NCBI GenBank assembly: GCA_013398015.1
Contig: VZRR01002166.1
Span: 20,625 to 84,624, forward strand
DNA from: Oreocharis arfaki
Lineage: Eukaryota > Chordata > Aves > Passeriformes > Paramythiidae
Reading direction: 5' to 3'
Length of the DNA: 64,000 nucleotides
Below the pieces are notes generated by a model. It was not told the DNA's origin. It was given only the letters and a program-made list of their open reading frames with translations, and did not search any database. Below are positions 1 to 10,925 of the stretch, in pieces (the first letter of the stretch is position 1; the number at the start of each line of letters is the position of its first letter). A program made the position numbers and the translations under genes.

Positions 1-680
1 GGCCGGGTCCGTGGGGAGCGGCCGGAGCGGCGCGGCACGGCTGGCGGAGCGGCGCCTTCCCGACAACTTCTCCGTGTCCTGGTGCCCAGCGCGGGGTGCG
101 GGAGTTCGTGCGGGTCCCGCGGAGCGGCGGCGGCCAGAGGGCGACAATCCCCCGCGGGAAGCGGAGCGGAGCCGGCGGTCGCGGATCGCCCGCGCAGCAG
201 CGCTCCGTGTCCCCGCTCGCTGTCCCTGCCCGGCCCCGGGGCCGCCCTTGCCGCCGGAGCCGCGGCCGGGCGCCGTGCGTGTCCCCGCAGGTGCCGCTGC
301 CGGCCCGACGGGGCTGCGCTCCCGAACTTCGCATCACGCCGCGCCGGGCGGACGAGGCAGCGTTCGTCCCCCGTACACCTGTGCGTTCATGTGCACGGCG
401 TGTCCCAACCCTGCCGCGTAAACACCGGGCCGAGGTGTTTGCGCACGGGGAAGGGCGAGCAGGCGGCTTGGAAGTTAACGCTGGAAAAGGCGCTTTTTCC
501 TCCGTCAGCGTCTGCCCGGAATTTTTAACTTTCTGGAGGGAAACTTGCAGCGTTGGCTTGAATTTTGTTTTCCCGTTGGCATCCGAGCAGCGCTTTCCGC
601 CGCCGTAGTACGAGCTGTGCCGGTTCAGTCGCCCGGGGAGGGCACGGGGGATCGCTCCCCGCTGCATCGGCCCTTTGCTG
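1..680. promoter_or_regulatory. CpG island, likely promoter and 5' end of an unidentified gene
   Basis: The first ~460 bases are very GC-rich with dense CpG, and CpG density tapers off to about 680, where the sequence becomes AT-rich for the rest of the window. In vertebrates such an island normally marks a promoter and first exon. A CCCGCAG followed by GTG near 284-293 could serve as a splice site, but nothing decides it. Overlapping open frames exist in all forward frames here, as expected for GC-rich DNA; none resembles a known protein, so I treat the segment as 5' UTR or promoter rather than coding. The poly-T bias of the downstream sequence suggests transcription towards the right. The island is cut by the window edge, so its full length and the transcription start are unknown. 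Confidence 0.8.
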
Positions 681-1986
681 TGAATAAAACATTAAAAGGA
701 AATTTCTTCAGTCTTTGTAACTTCGGTTGTTTTTTTTTTTTTTTTCCCCTTCCCTCCCCGGTGATGCAAAATTTATGCTGTTTGGGCGGTATTGGTGCAA
801 CAGCTCCTCGTTCTCGCAATTTAGTTTATATTTTGGGGCTTTATGTAACAGAGAGAAGGAAGGATACGTTTGGTGAGAAGCGAAAGGATCGTGTCCTGGC
901 TTTGCCTGCCTGATTGAGCTTTGGAGGCGGTTTTTGATCTTGGGGCACAGTTTACTTTTTCGCTGGGTGATTGTTTCCTAACCCTCGAAATCGGGAGGGG
1001 TGAAATGCTGGGCTGCTACTTTCTCTTACATGTTATCTTCCTGTGTTTTTAATCGGTAAATCCCCACTGAAGAAGAATGGCACTCCTCGTTTCACAGGCG
1101 CTGCTTCGCTGTACCTTTCTGCCTGCCTCCCTGTTTACACACAGTCTGACTGTTCGCCTCACTTGATACTTTTCTGTCTCACACTTTTCCTGTAGCCTGC
1201 CCCGGTTTTGGGCAGCAGCCATCCCACTGGGATGCTCTTGTGCTCTCCAGTAATCATTCTTACCGCTCGGACCGGGCTGTTGGCGTGGACGATCACAAAG
1301 ACTCTCCATTGCTGGATTTATACCCCAGTGAAAATAAAAAGCATCGGTCCAGGGTTGCTCACCTGCCTTCCTCTCGTCTTTGGGGAAGCCTCCTGGATCT
1401 GTGCTGCTGAAAAGCCTCTGTGCAAAACAGAAAATCCGTTTATTAAAATAGCAGGGTTAGAGTGACATTTCCTATTTGAAAGGGTTTAGGCACTGCTGTG
1501 GGCACTGGCAGCTAGTAATGATTGAGTCTTGCTACTTAATGCTTGCTGAAATAGCAAGGCAGGCTGGACAGGGAGCCACGATTTGCAAGTATTTAGGACC
1601 CCACAGAATTTGGGCTCTCTTGGTTTTTGGGGGCATTAGGATGCGGCTCTGGCTGCTGCCCTCATTTTTGGTGCATCGAGAGAGATGGTGATGCCTTTGC
1701 TCATGCAAGGTAGCTGTTGGCCAAACTTTTGATTTCATTATCCCGTGAGTGTTTGTTAAGATGTAAATATGTAAACACGCTGGGGTTTTCTGATTTCTTC
1801 TGTCTCCGTGCTTGGGCATATAATGTTTGCAGTGCACAGCTCAGTCGGGGTCACGTGAGCCAAACAGCTTGGGCTGTTACCTGGAAGCTGGCGAGTCTTT
1901 GTTCTGCTTGAAAATAGCTGATAAATTAACTCCATTTTCTGATATGTGGGGTTGGTGAGTTGTTAAATAATTACAGCCAAATTAAC
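681..1986. other. Non-coding flank downstream of the CpG island
   Basis: The composition switches from CpG-rich to ordinary AT-richer vertebrate intronic sequence. A 16-base poly-T lies at 730-745. Short frames exist but lack recognisable domains or paired splice signals. I see no gene, RNA gene or clear repeat here. It most likely represents the start of the first intron of the gene whose promoter is at the left edge; that assignment is inference. Confidence 0.55.
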
Positions 1987-2330
1987 TTAGTCCTGTTTGA
2001 AGTATTCAGCTACTCTAAGAATAATTGTACTTCAAATATTTTTGCAGTTTTTTCTTTTTTTTTTCCCCTCTTTTTTTTGTTTTCCGTTTTTTTTTTTTAT
2101 TTTCCCAGTGAGAAGCGTTTTCAGGATGATGTATGGGCAGGCTTTAATTTCATGCCTNTTAGTCCGTTTTGAAGTATTCAGCTACTCTAAAAATAATTGT
2201 ACTTCAAAAATTTTTGCAGTTTTTTTTTTTTTTTTTCCCCTCTTTTTTTTGTTTTCCGTTTTTTTTTTTTTAATTTCCCAGTGAGAAGCGTTTTCAGGAT
2301 GATGTATGGGCAGGCTTTAATTTCATGCCT
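1987..2330. repeat. Near-identical tandem copy split by a single N (probable assembly artefact)
   Basis: Copy 1 (1987-2157) and copy 2 (2159-2330) are almost identical over about 171 bases. They share the block ending in GGCAGGCTTTAATTTCATGC and differ mainly in the lengths of their poly-T and poly-C tracts. A single N at 2158 sits exactly between them. This is what results when two contig ends that really overlap are placed side by side with a one-base gap instead of being merged. The poly-T/poly-C tracts are a plausible cause of the failed merge. A genuine tandem duplication with an ambiguous base at the exact joint is possible but much less likely. Confidence 0.95.
2158..2158. other. Assembly gap or ambiguous base (N)
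   Basis: This single N falls exactly at the junction of two near-identical 171-bp copies, which marks it as a contig joint rather than a base-call ambiguity. Confidence 0.95.
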
Positions 2331-4242
2331 TTCGTCCTCTCTGGGCCATGTTGGATGGGACATGCCACACGCCTTCAGAGAGACGCAGCTCCTCGCCTTT
2401 GCAACAGCCCTCCTTGGCACCTCTCCCGTTTATTCCGCCACGATGTCTATTTGATGGTTAAAATTAGGCTGAGCTCTGAGTGCCTTTGCAAAGGCACGAT
2501 AAATATTGACTGGGAGTTTCAGCCTGCAACAACCATCAGACGGCCTGGCCCCTGCACGGGGGTCGTCCCATCTGGACCTTCTTACCAAAGGGGAGCAGGT
2601 GCTGTTGTGGGCTCAGCAAGCCTCCTGGGAGTCCCTCCCGTGCCGTGCAGCCCTTCAGGGCTGGTGTGGGGGTCTGCGAGGACATCTCTGCATGTTAGCC
2701 AGGGCAGCCAGCTGCTGTCCCTGTGTGTCCCCTGAGGGCACTGCGAGCCAGCGCTGCTGTAGGGCAGAGGAAACTTGTTCTGGCCCGGCTCTTGGGGGCA
2801 TCCCCAGGGATCCTGGGGCAGCTCAGGCACGGGGTTGCACCATGCAGGCTCTGTGCGTGCACCTGCCCTGCTGAGACTGGCGCTGCTGAGTGCCCCAGTG
2901 ACTGAGCTGTGACTTCGTTTTTAAAAAAAGAGATGGTAATTGATGTTTATGTGTATGGAATTTGGCACTAAGAGCTGTGCTTGTAATTAACATGAAAACA
3001 GTAATAATAAGGACCTGAAATACATGCCTTATGAGTAAAGCAAATGAGACTTGGCAGTAGCAGCTCATGAAGGGAGAAGCCTTTCTCCTGAGCCTGCACG
3101 GTAGTGAAGTGGGATGGGTAGCAGAGAAAGGCAGGTTGGGTCCATGGCAGCAAAGGGCCCAGCACCCTGTGGATGCTCCAGGCTGAGCCCCAAGTGCTTC
3201 ATTGCATTCCTGCCCTGAATGCCAAGTTGTTCTGAAATGCACCCTCAGTTTTCTAACAGGGCATTAGCCACACACCTTAAATGAATTAAATGTTTTATTC
3301 TCGTTTTCTGGGGATTTTAGTTTGGTTGGGTTTTTTCTGTTGTTTCGTTTTTTAATTAAATTTAAGCAATCCCACAGCAAGTTGACTCGCAGTGTATCTG
3401 GAAGAACAGCCTGTCATCCAGAGTGCACACATCTTCCAAAGGCTTTACAGAGAAACACCTTTCTGTGAGTCACTGGCCAGAGCCAGTGAGGTGGGTGCTG
3501 AGCATTTCCTGAGTGGTGGTGGTGGGGCCTGCGGGGGTGGCCAGCCCGCAGCCTGGCTCTGGGAGCATCTCTAGGTGGCAGCAGCCCCCAGGAGCTCCAG
3601 GCAGCAGGACGAACAGCCCGGAGTTGGGGCTGTGATTTCCCAGGCTCTGGTCCTCCTGCTCAGCTCTCCTCCACACCCCTTTCTCAGGCCGAGGAGCAGC
3701 TTTTCAGGTGGCTAGCAGGGAATCAGCAATCCCTGAAGTCCTGTCCCCACCTCCTGTGCCGTTGCTTGTGTGACAGGGGGAGGTGTAAGAGCCCACTGGG
3801 ACAGTGACCCAAACACTGAAGTGCTTAATACCAGCAAGCAGAGGAGCTCAGGTGACTTGTTCTGGAGGAGTCGTTAAGATAACCAGTAGGTCGGTACCAG
3901 ACTGATGACTGGGTACTGAAGGTGAATGAGTTCAAACTGGGAATAAAGTGCTTGTTCCTAATAGTGTAGGAACTGTTGAGACAAGCTAGGAAAGAAAATA
4001 GAAGATAGATACATGGTAACCCAGCACCATGGGCTCAGATGAGTTGGTCCTTCTGCCATACATATACTTGCTCAAAAAGATGATGTAGCCCATAGGTTTC
4101 TTTTTTTTGTTTGTTTTTGCATGACAACAACCCCTCTCCTGATTTCCTTAGGACAGTAAGGGTGAGCCAGGATGTGGGGGTTGGTGTGGGGCAATAGGAT
4201 GGTTCCCTGGAAGCTTCTGAACTTTGTGTCCTGCCTGTACAG
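2331..4242. other. Non-coding stretch, no recognised gene
   Basis: This is moderately GC-rich intronic or intergenic sequence around 2330-2900 and 3450-3800, with an AT-richer part in between. Open frames of up to 139 codons occur on both strands but overlap one another, lack family resemblance and are not flanked by good splice sites. No repeat family was recognised. Confidence 0.5.
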
Positions 4243-4447
4243 ATTGGGGTTTAGTGCTGTGCAACCAGGAATTTATGCTCTTAAGACCACTGGCAAGTGA
4301 TGGCAGCTCTGTGGAAACAGCTAAGCCAGGTCTGCCCTTGTGGACTCCACACACTCTCGGTGCACTGAGGCAATTTTGCTCGGAAAGGAGCGGGGGCTTG
4401 TTCCTGGGATTTGGTTTTTACTGTGGCAGGAGCGAAGGCAGGATGAG
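4243..4447 (+). other. Weak candidate exon (splice-flanked open segment)
   Basis: A pyrimidine-rich run ending in CCTGCCTGTACAG precedes 4243, and a near-ideal donor GATGAG/GTGAGTG follows 4447. One forward frame is open across all 205 bases. The encoded peptide matches nothing I know, and intron sequence of this size contains many such pairs by chance. It is listed because it is one of the better donor and acceptor pairs in the window. Transcript data would decide it. Confidence 0.12.
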
Positions 4448-6470
4448 GTGAGTGCAGCTGGGCTGTTTCCCGTGAATCACTTGTGTGCTGACAAGTCCTC
4501 AGGGTGTGCAACAGGCTCTGATTTTCACTGACTTGAAGGTTTTGCTTTTGCAAACAAGTGCAGGCTGCTGGTGGATTTTATGTGTGCCCACGTAGCCAAA
4601 GCTGAATTATCCCATGGGAGTACTGCAATCTGCCAGAAAGATTCATCATCTCAGCAACTTTAGTTAATGTTTGTTTAGCGACTTCTTACTTTGGAGGAGC
4701 AGTTTAAGCCGTGCTCGGTGGCAGCTCCCTGGTGATGAGCTGTGTGTCCACGTGATAAATGGTCTCATTTCTACTGTCCGCTACCTCTGCTGGGCATACG
4801 GGCACATGCCAAGCCTCCTGAAGTCTTTGAACAGCTGCTGCTATATATATCTCCTTATTTTCTTTTTTTTTCCCAGCCTGCCAGGGAAACTTGTCCTTCT
4901 TCCCACTTTACATAAAGGGTGTGCAAAGTCCAGGGCAGATGAATATTTGCTTGTGCATCAGTGATTCGTGAGGGTCTGACATTGGCTGATGTTTGGGCAG
5001 CAAAGTCAATAATTCAAACTGCAAGAGCACATACTGGTCACACTATAAGCTTATGCTGAATACTAAGAATATAAATATATATGAGGAGTAGAAATTCATA
5101 CTGCAAAAGGTATAAAAAAATATTTTTCTTTTCTGGTTCTAACTGTTTTTTGTTTCTGTGCCTGAAGCCTATGAATTCTAGCTCCTGACAAAGGAGGAGG
5201 TGGGAAAATCAAGTAAATAAATGGCAAAGTAAGCCTCAAACTTTTAGCAGATACAGTTCTTTTTGAACTATAAAAAAATGATCAGTCATTGTATAGTGTT
5301 CCTGTAAAGTCCTTTTTAGTGACTTCTAAGATTATACTCATTTTATTATCAGTTCTTTTCTCTCCCGATGTCTGTGCAGCTACACGTACAATAACTGAAT
5401 GGGCATTTATAACTTGATCTTTCTTAATCTCCTAATAAGTCAGCAGTGCAACGTGGGCTCTTGTCACATGGTGATGTGCTCCTGTGTCTCATCACCAGCT
5501 GCTGTTGAGCTTACAGAAATACAGAGCTTGCAGAAATCTTCCAAAATCCCACTGGGGACCAGCCCAAGCTCAGAGCAGTGCCGACTGTGGTACCAGGGTC
5601 TGAGCTGCCCCATGGCAGGCAGGTCTCCCACCCAGGCTGTGTTCCCAGAGGAACTGAGGAGGAAGCTGGGCTGTGGGACATGCTGCTGACGGCCTTTAAA
5701 TTCATGTGGAGACGCTACTGTGGCACTGCAAGGCATTATGTGACCCCTTGCCCACGGCTGCTTGACTGAACTGCCTAATAAATGTCTATTAAGAGTTTTG
5801 ATACCTGACCTCTCTCTTTTTCTCGCCCCTCCCGATTGTGATTCATGTAGGAAATGGATCGTGCCAGAGAGAGGTTGAAGAAAAAAGCTTGCATGCTATT
5901 AGAAAAAAAAAAAACTAAAAACCCCTTCTGAACAAAACCGGGTTATGGAAAAGTTGGAAAAGCCCAAAACTGTGAAACAGTGATGCAGCCTTGGCTGTAG
6001 CATTGCTGCGAGAGCAGGACACTCTTGTGTCCCGGGTTGGTGACAATACACTGGATAAGGCTCTGAAATCTATCCCTGTCTTACTGACTTTAGCTGTGGC
6101 TTGGCTCTTTCTGCTCTACTGAGACTCTCCAAATGGTGCTTCCATCCCTTTGTCTCCTGTTTTCCCAAGATAGCCTCTCCTATGGGGCAGGCACCTCTCG
6201 GTTGCTGCCGCTTGCTGAGGTCCCTGAGCAGACATTGCAGATATGCTTGCACACTTCGAATTTCAGCACATGCTTAAATAACCTTGGTGTGCAGAGCTGA
6301 ATGTGCAGGGAAGTGATTTGTGGCGGCATTTTGCTCGTTTGAAGCCCTGTGAGCTGCTGAGGATCTTCTCCTGTGGACATGGCTCCCGTGGCGGGAGCTG
6401 GTACAGGCAGGTTGGAGCTGCTTTGGTGCACGCATAGGAAGAAAAACCATTACACTTAACTTGATACATA
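4448..6470. other. Non-coding stretch, no recognised gene
   Basis: AT-rich sequence with a 12-base poly-A at 5903-5914, one of only two plus-strand poly-A runs of that length that I located. The open frames at 5399-5769 on both strands are overlapping shadows without recognisable content. I see no RNA gene or transposon boundary. Confidence 0.5.
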
Positions 6471-7160
6471 TCCTAATGTTCAATTTCCATTAATTGAAAT
6501 TACGATGAAATATTGAACATTTTAAGCATAAAAGTTTATGTACCGTGGTTAGTATGCTAATGGAATATTTTAGTAGTCTTTTAAGGTTAATGTTGCAGCC
6601 AGATGCAACGATAAGCATTTGTTCCTAAGAATTATTTTGCTTTAACCCCTTTTCCAAGACTGTCCGTATTCTGGTGAGTGTTCATCGGCTGCACTGTGGC
6701 TGCCAGCCAGCTGTCATTTTAAGGTGATCTTTTTTTCATCCAATCCACTATGCAAAGTTGAATTGTAGTTATTTCTGCTCATTATCTTTGGCAGTAAAAA
6801 TGTATTTATCTAAATTTAAATTGCTGTTTGCTGAGGATATGTGACAGTATTTAGAATTCAGTATTATTTTATTATCTCTTTGAAAGGATAAAAAAAGGCT
6901 CATTTATTTCAAGAGAGATTTCTGCAAGCATGTAAAAATACCAATGAAGTAGCTAACGTTTTCCAGTTGTTGTTGACTTCAAATTTAGCAACCATTGTCC
7001 TTGTTGATATATTTGATGCTCTAAAAATGTACTTGCCATTAAGTAGGAAGCTGAAGTGATTGGTAGGCAGATAATATTCTTCAGTAGCTATTAATAATGC
7101 TCAGAGGACGTACGCATTGGAGCGTATGGAAAAAGCCATGGAATTGTGTAGGATGGATGC
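6471..7160. promoter_or_regulatory. Candidate conserved non-coding block, AT-rich with TAAT motifs
   Basis: Around 6478-6620 and 6720-7150 the sequence is AT-rich and free of coding frames and recognisable repeats. It contains homeodomain-type cores (CATTAATTGAAAT, GCTAATGG, AGCTATTAATAATGC), including a small palindrome centred on ATTAAT near 6490. In amniote genomes such texture around developmental genes often corresponds to conserved enhancers. Conservation was not tested, so this is a suggestion only. Confidence 0.3.
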
Positions 7161-10100
7161 AAAAATAATGCATGTAGCTGTTTGATTTTAAAACCATCCT
7201 TATGTACTGCAGCGGCTGCTGCCTGAATTAACGCATTGTGAATGGGAGAAACTGATATGCAAACAGAATGGTGTGCAGCTACTTTTGTTTAGAAAATTGA
7301 GGTTTGATCCCTGCTATTTCACTTCTTCCATGAGCTGACTCAGACGCGGTGCAGTGTGTGGGGACCCTATTCTGCAGGGGGCTTTGGTGGTGGAAGGTGG
7401 GAGTTGTTCCTCCTAGAGCCAGCTTAGCTCATGGGAACAAGGGAATTGATATCCCGTTAAGAGGAAATGGAAATTTTCAAAACAAATAAAAATTCATTAC
7501 CACTCTTCTCTCTTCCTTTGTCTGTTCCTTTAGCCACAGGAGGACTTCTGTGCCAGCACTGTGAGTTTCTCCCTGGATTTCTCAGCACAGAGTATTTCTT
7601 TGTCTCCTGGAGTTTCTAACTGCTCTTAAAATCATGCATGTTTGGGTCCTCTCGTGCAACATGTTTTAACTGCTGCCAGCTCACACAGCTGTGCAGCCCT
7701 GGTGTAACCCGGGGCTGCACTCTGTATTGGGAAGATCATATTAGAAAAATGTGGAATTATTGGAGCCTATAAATAGCGGTGGTAACTTGTACAGCATTTA
7801 TGTCGCCCTCGTGCTGCATAACACGCTGAAGTCCTGGGCTAGGTTTGTTTCTAGTGTTGCTTCACGTGTCGCTGTGAAACTTCATTATATCACGATATAA
7901 CAAGCAGCTGCTGTGTAAGTAATGTGGTGCTTGCAGCACAGGTGGGGGGTTCTTTCTGGAGCAGCCAACAACTGTACTGATAATTCACATTTTCCCTGGC
8001 TTGGTCCAGCTTCTTAGAAAGGAAACAAAATCAGGTCTGTGCTAAATGTTTCTGGCTGCCCAAGGGTTTCGGTGTTCAGCTTGAACCTTTAGTAAAATTG
8101 CTAATAAAAGATTATTTAAGAAACTTTTACTTCCTTGTGGTAGCCAAAGACTGGGGACAGGAGGAGATTGCTGCCTTTTTTTTTTCCTTCTGTTTTTGGA
8201 AGATTAGCAAACAGATTCACACAGTGTTATTTGCTGCAAATTTCTTCATGCTAATTTTAATCCCAAGATCTTGGATTGTGAGAATCTGTTTTCACAAAAA
8301 GAAGAAAAACAACATCTTTAGCTGCCCTGCTTGTGGAGAAGAGTCAAAACTCATGTAGCTTAAGAAATGGGGGGAAAATTCCAGTGATTGTTTTTATAAG
8401 CCGTATTTTTAAAATCCTTTGTAATATTTTACACAGGAGCTGGTTGAATTACGGTTTTGCAGTGTCTTGCAAATATTGCTGGTGGAACTGGAGATAGAAA
8501 CATGGGTTTGTTAAGACTTAATAGCTTTGGTCCAATTGCTGCCATGACACGTGGTTAAGGCATTAAAATATGTGGGCTATGCCTCATGCTACAGTACAGC
8601 AGTTACTGGGTAGGTGTCCTTTGATACTGGAAAACAATCTTGCCAGACTGTTGCTGTCAGTTTGAATAATCCCACTCTTGTTGAAGGCCCATGGAAGTGA
8701 GACAAAACATTGCAAATAATTGGCTTTCTCCAAATAAAGGCTAGAGAGTGTGTGTGATTTCTGTAGGTCCTGTCTGTCCCAGATGGATCCTGTCCTTGTG
8801 GGCGTAAACCTTCTGCTCTAACACTCTGTACCTTGGGCTTTTCCTGTGTTAGAAGTGTCCAAGTTGTTCCAGGCTATGTGAGAATTGCTGTGACACTTGT
8901 TTCCTTCTGGTTTTTTTGGATCTAGTCTGACTGTTTTTTTTCAGTGACATGACAAAATGACATCAGCTCCTGGTACATTCCTGACATGGGTGTTTGGGAG
9001 TCCGTCTTTTTTGGCTCACTCATGACTGGGTCCTTGTGTTGGGTAGCCCTGTCAGGTTTAGATTTGCTTATGTTGCCTTCTGGGGCCAGTGTGAAGTTTT
9101 CATTGTTTGTCCTGAGCTGTAATGATACTGGTGCTTCCTTTGGGCACGGATGGTGTTTAAGTATTTTATGAGGCAGTGCTGCTGCAGGTTGGTGGAGGAT
9201 GAGCACTGGAGCAATGCCAGCAAAGAGGAGGGATGCACTGCTACCTGGGTTGTTGCTCCTTGATTTGAGTAGTGCTGATGTGAGCCAAAGTGCCAGGCTT
9301 TCCTGAGATCCCAGCTGACTCTTGCACAGGACCACCAAAGCTCATCTTATGTGTGTTTCTTGAACCAGCAGTTGATTAAATTCCCTGAGAACTAGTGTGA
9401 ACTGCAGTATGCCTGTTTTTCTAGGAGTATCTGGAACAAACCTCATGGTTTTTTGGTGGCGCAGTCTGAGGCTTTTTTTGGCAGGTAAAATAAAGCTTTC
9501 CTTGGGAGTCATCAGTATGAGGTGCTACAACAACATCATTTCTTGGATCACACAAGCCTGCCTTAGTAATATTAAGGAGGGTGTATCTGAGTGCCACGCA
9601 ACACAGGATTTCAGTGTCACGTGGAGATGTGATAAAGAAAACCATCAGTGGCAGGTTCCAAAGTATCAGGGAAGGGCAGAGAGGAGCAAAGGCAATCTTG
9701 GATCCTCTGTGGTCTTTGTATAGCTGTGGTGGATGAAACACAGGCCTGAGGGAATTGGGGTTGCTTTTCCCTGGATCTCTGCAAGTGTCTGTGGCTCAGG
9801 GACTGTGATATCAGGTCTTCCCACTGATGTGCATGATGAGGGAGGTGGCAGCGACTACCTCAGTGGGAGTTTTTGTTTTTAACACTCTACTTAATTTCTT
9901 TCCCACCAAGTTTGGGTTCCCAGCAATATGATTACTTACGGATTTGTAAGTCAGAAATAGCTTGGTAATTGCTATATTGCTTTGCCCCCAGTAGCAACAA
10001 GCATCTTAAATTTAATGCATCATCCACACAGAAAATTGATATTTGGCCAAAACTCGCAGGCTCTGACAGCTAATCTTAAAGAGCTTTTGCTTGACATGTA

Positions 10101-10774
10101 AAATAGAGACTTGTGGTTGACATGCACAGGAAAATTGACGGTATTTAGGATTATTCCATAAAAGAAAAATACTCCTTACGATTGGCTGAAAATAGTTGCG
10201 GATGATTAAATTTAGATAGAAACCTCTCCCTAGAGGTCAGCAATGCAGAGGCCTGGGACATCAACCGCTTGGATCATGTGCGAAAAACCCTGCATCACAT
10301 CATACTTCAAAGCTGGATTTTGCTTTATCTTCAGGATTTGTCTGATGAAACTGTGCTCATGAGCTGCTGACCAGCTTGCTAAGAATAAGTTTCTTTTAAT
10401 GTGTTTTACTTTGATTTTCCTCCCTAGAATACATCCTGAGTAGCAAGAAAGCGCCAGAAGTCTTTCACTGAAAGAATTACATTAAGGAACTTTCTGATGC
10501 AACTGATGAAGATACCTGGCATATTTGCACAGATATTTGGCTTTCAGTTGCAATTTAAAGGACTAGAAGTTTCAGCAGAGAAACTTGTAGTGCAGTTTGG
10601 TGGCCATGTACTGCATTACGCCAGGGTTACTTGATGCTCTTTTTTGGGGTAAATACACATTTCAGCATGTTTTTTTCAATATTTGGTTTAGAGTCAGTAG
10701 GTCTGGATGGCTGGGCTACAAAACTACTCAGTATCTATTTATTAAATAGAACATTCCTGTTCAACAGAAAATGT

Positions 10775-10925
10775 AAGACCCAATTTCAAAACTAGGCCCA
10801 TGCAATTATGTAGTCAGGTAATCGCGCACGTAATTACTTGCACAAATGGTCAGTTAGATGCATAACTGTCCATTTGCATGCAGAATTAACCTGTTTTGCA
10901 AATTGGGCTTGGAATATTCATGGTA
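10775..10925. repeat. Possible very old dispersed repeat or conserved element
   Basis: The block contains recurring ATGCA/TTGCA and GTAATTAC-type words around CACGTAATTACTTGCAC and then CATTTGCATGCAGAATTA. This reminds me of degenerate ancient amniote repeats, but I cannot assign a family. It could equally be a conserved non-coding element. Comparison with an amniote repeat library would settle it. Confidence 0.25.

Noticed and set aside
11..608. Three overlapping forward frames (136-170 codons) in the CpG island
   Set aside because: GC-rich DNA has few stops. The frames overlap, mostly use non-ATG starts and resemble no protein family.
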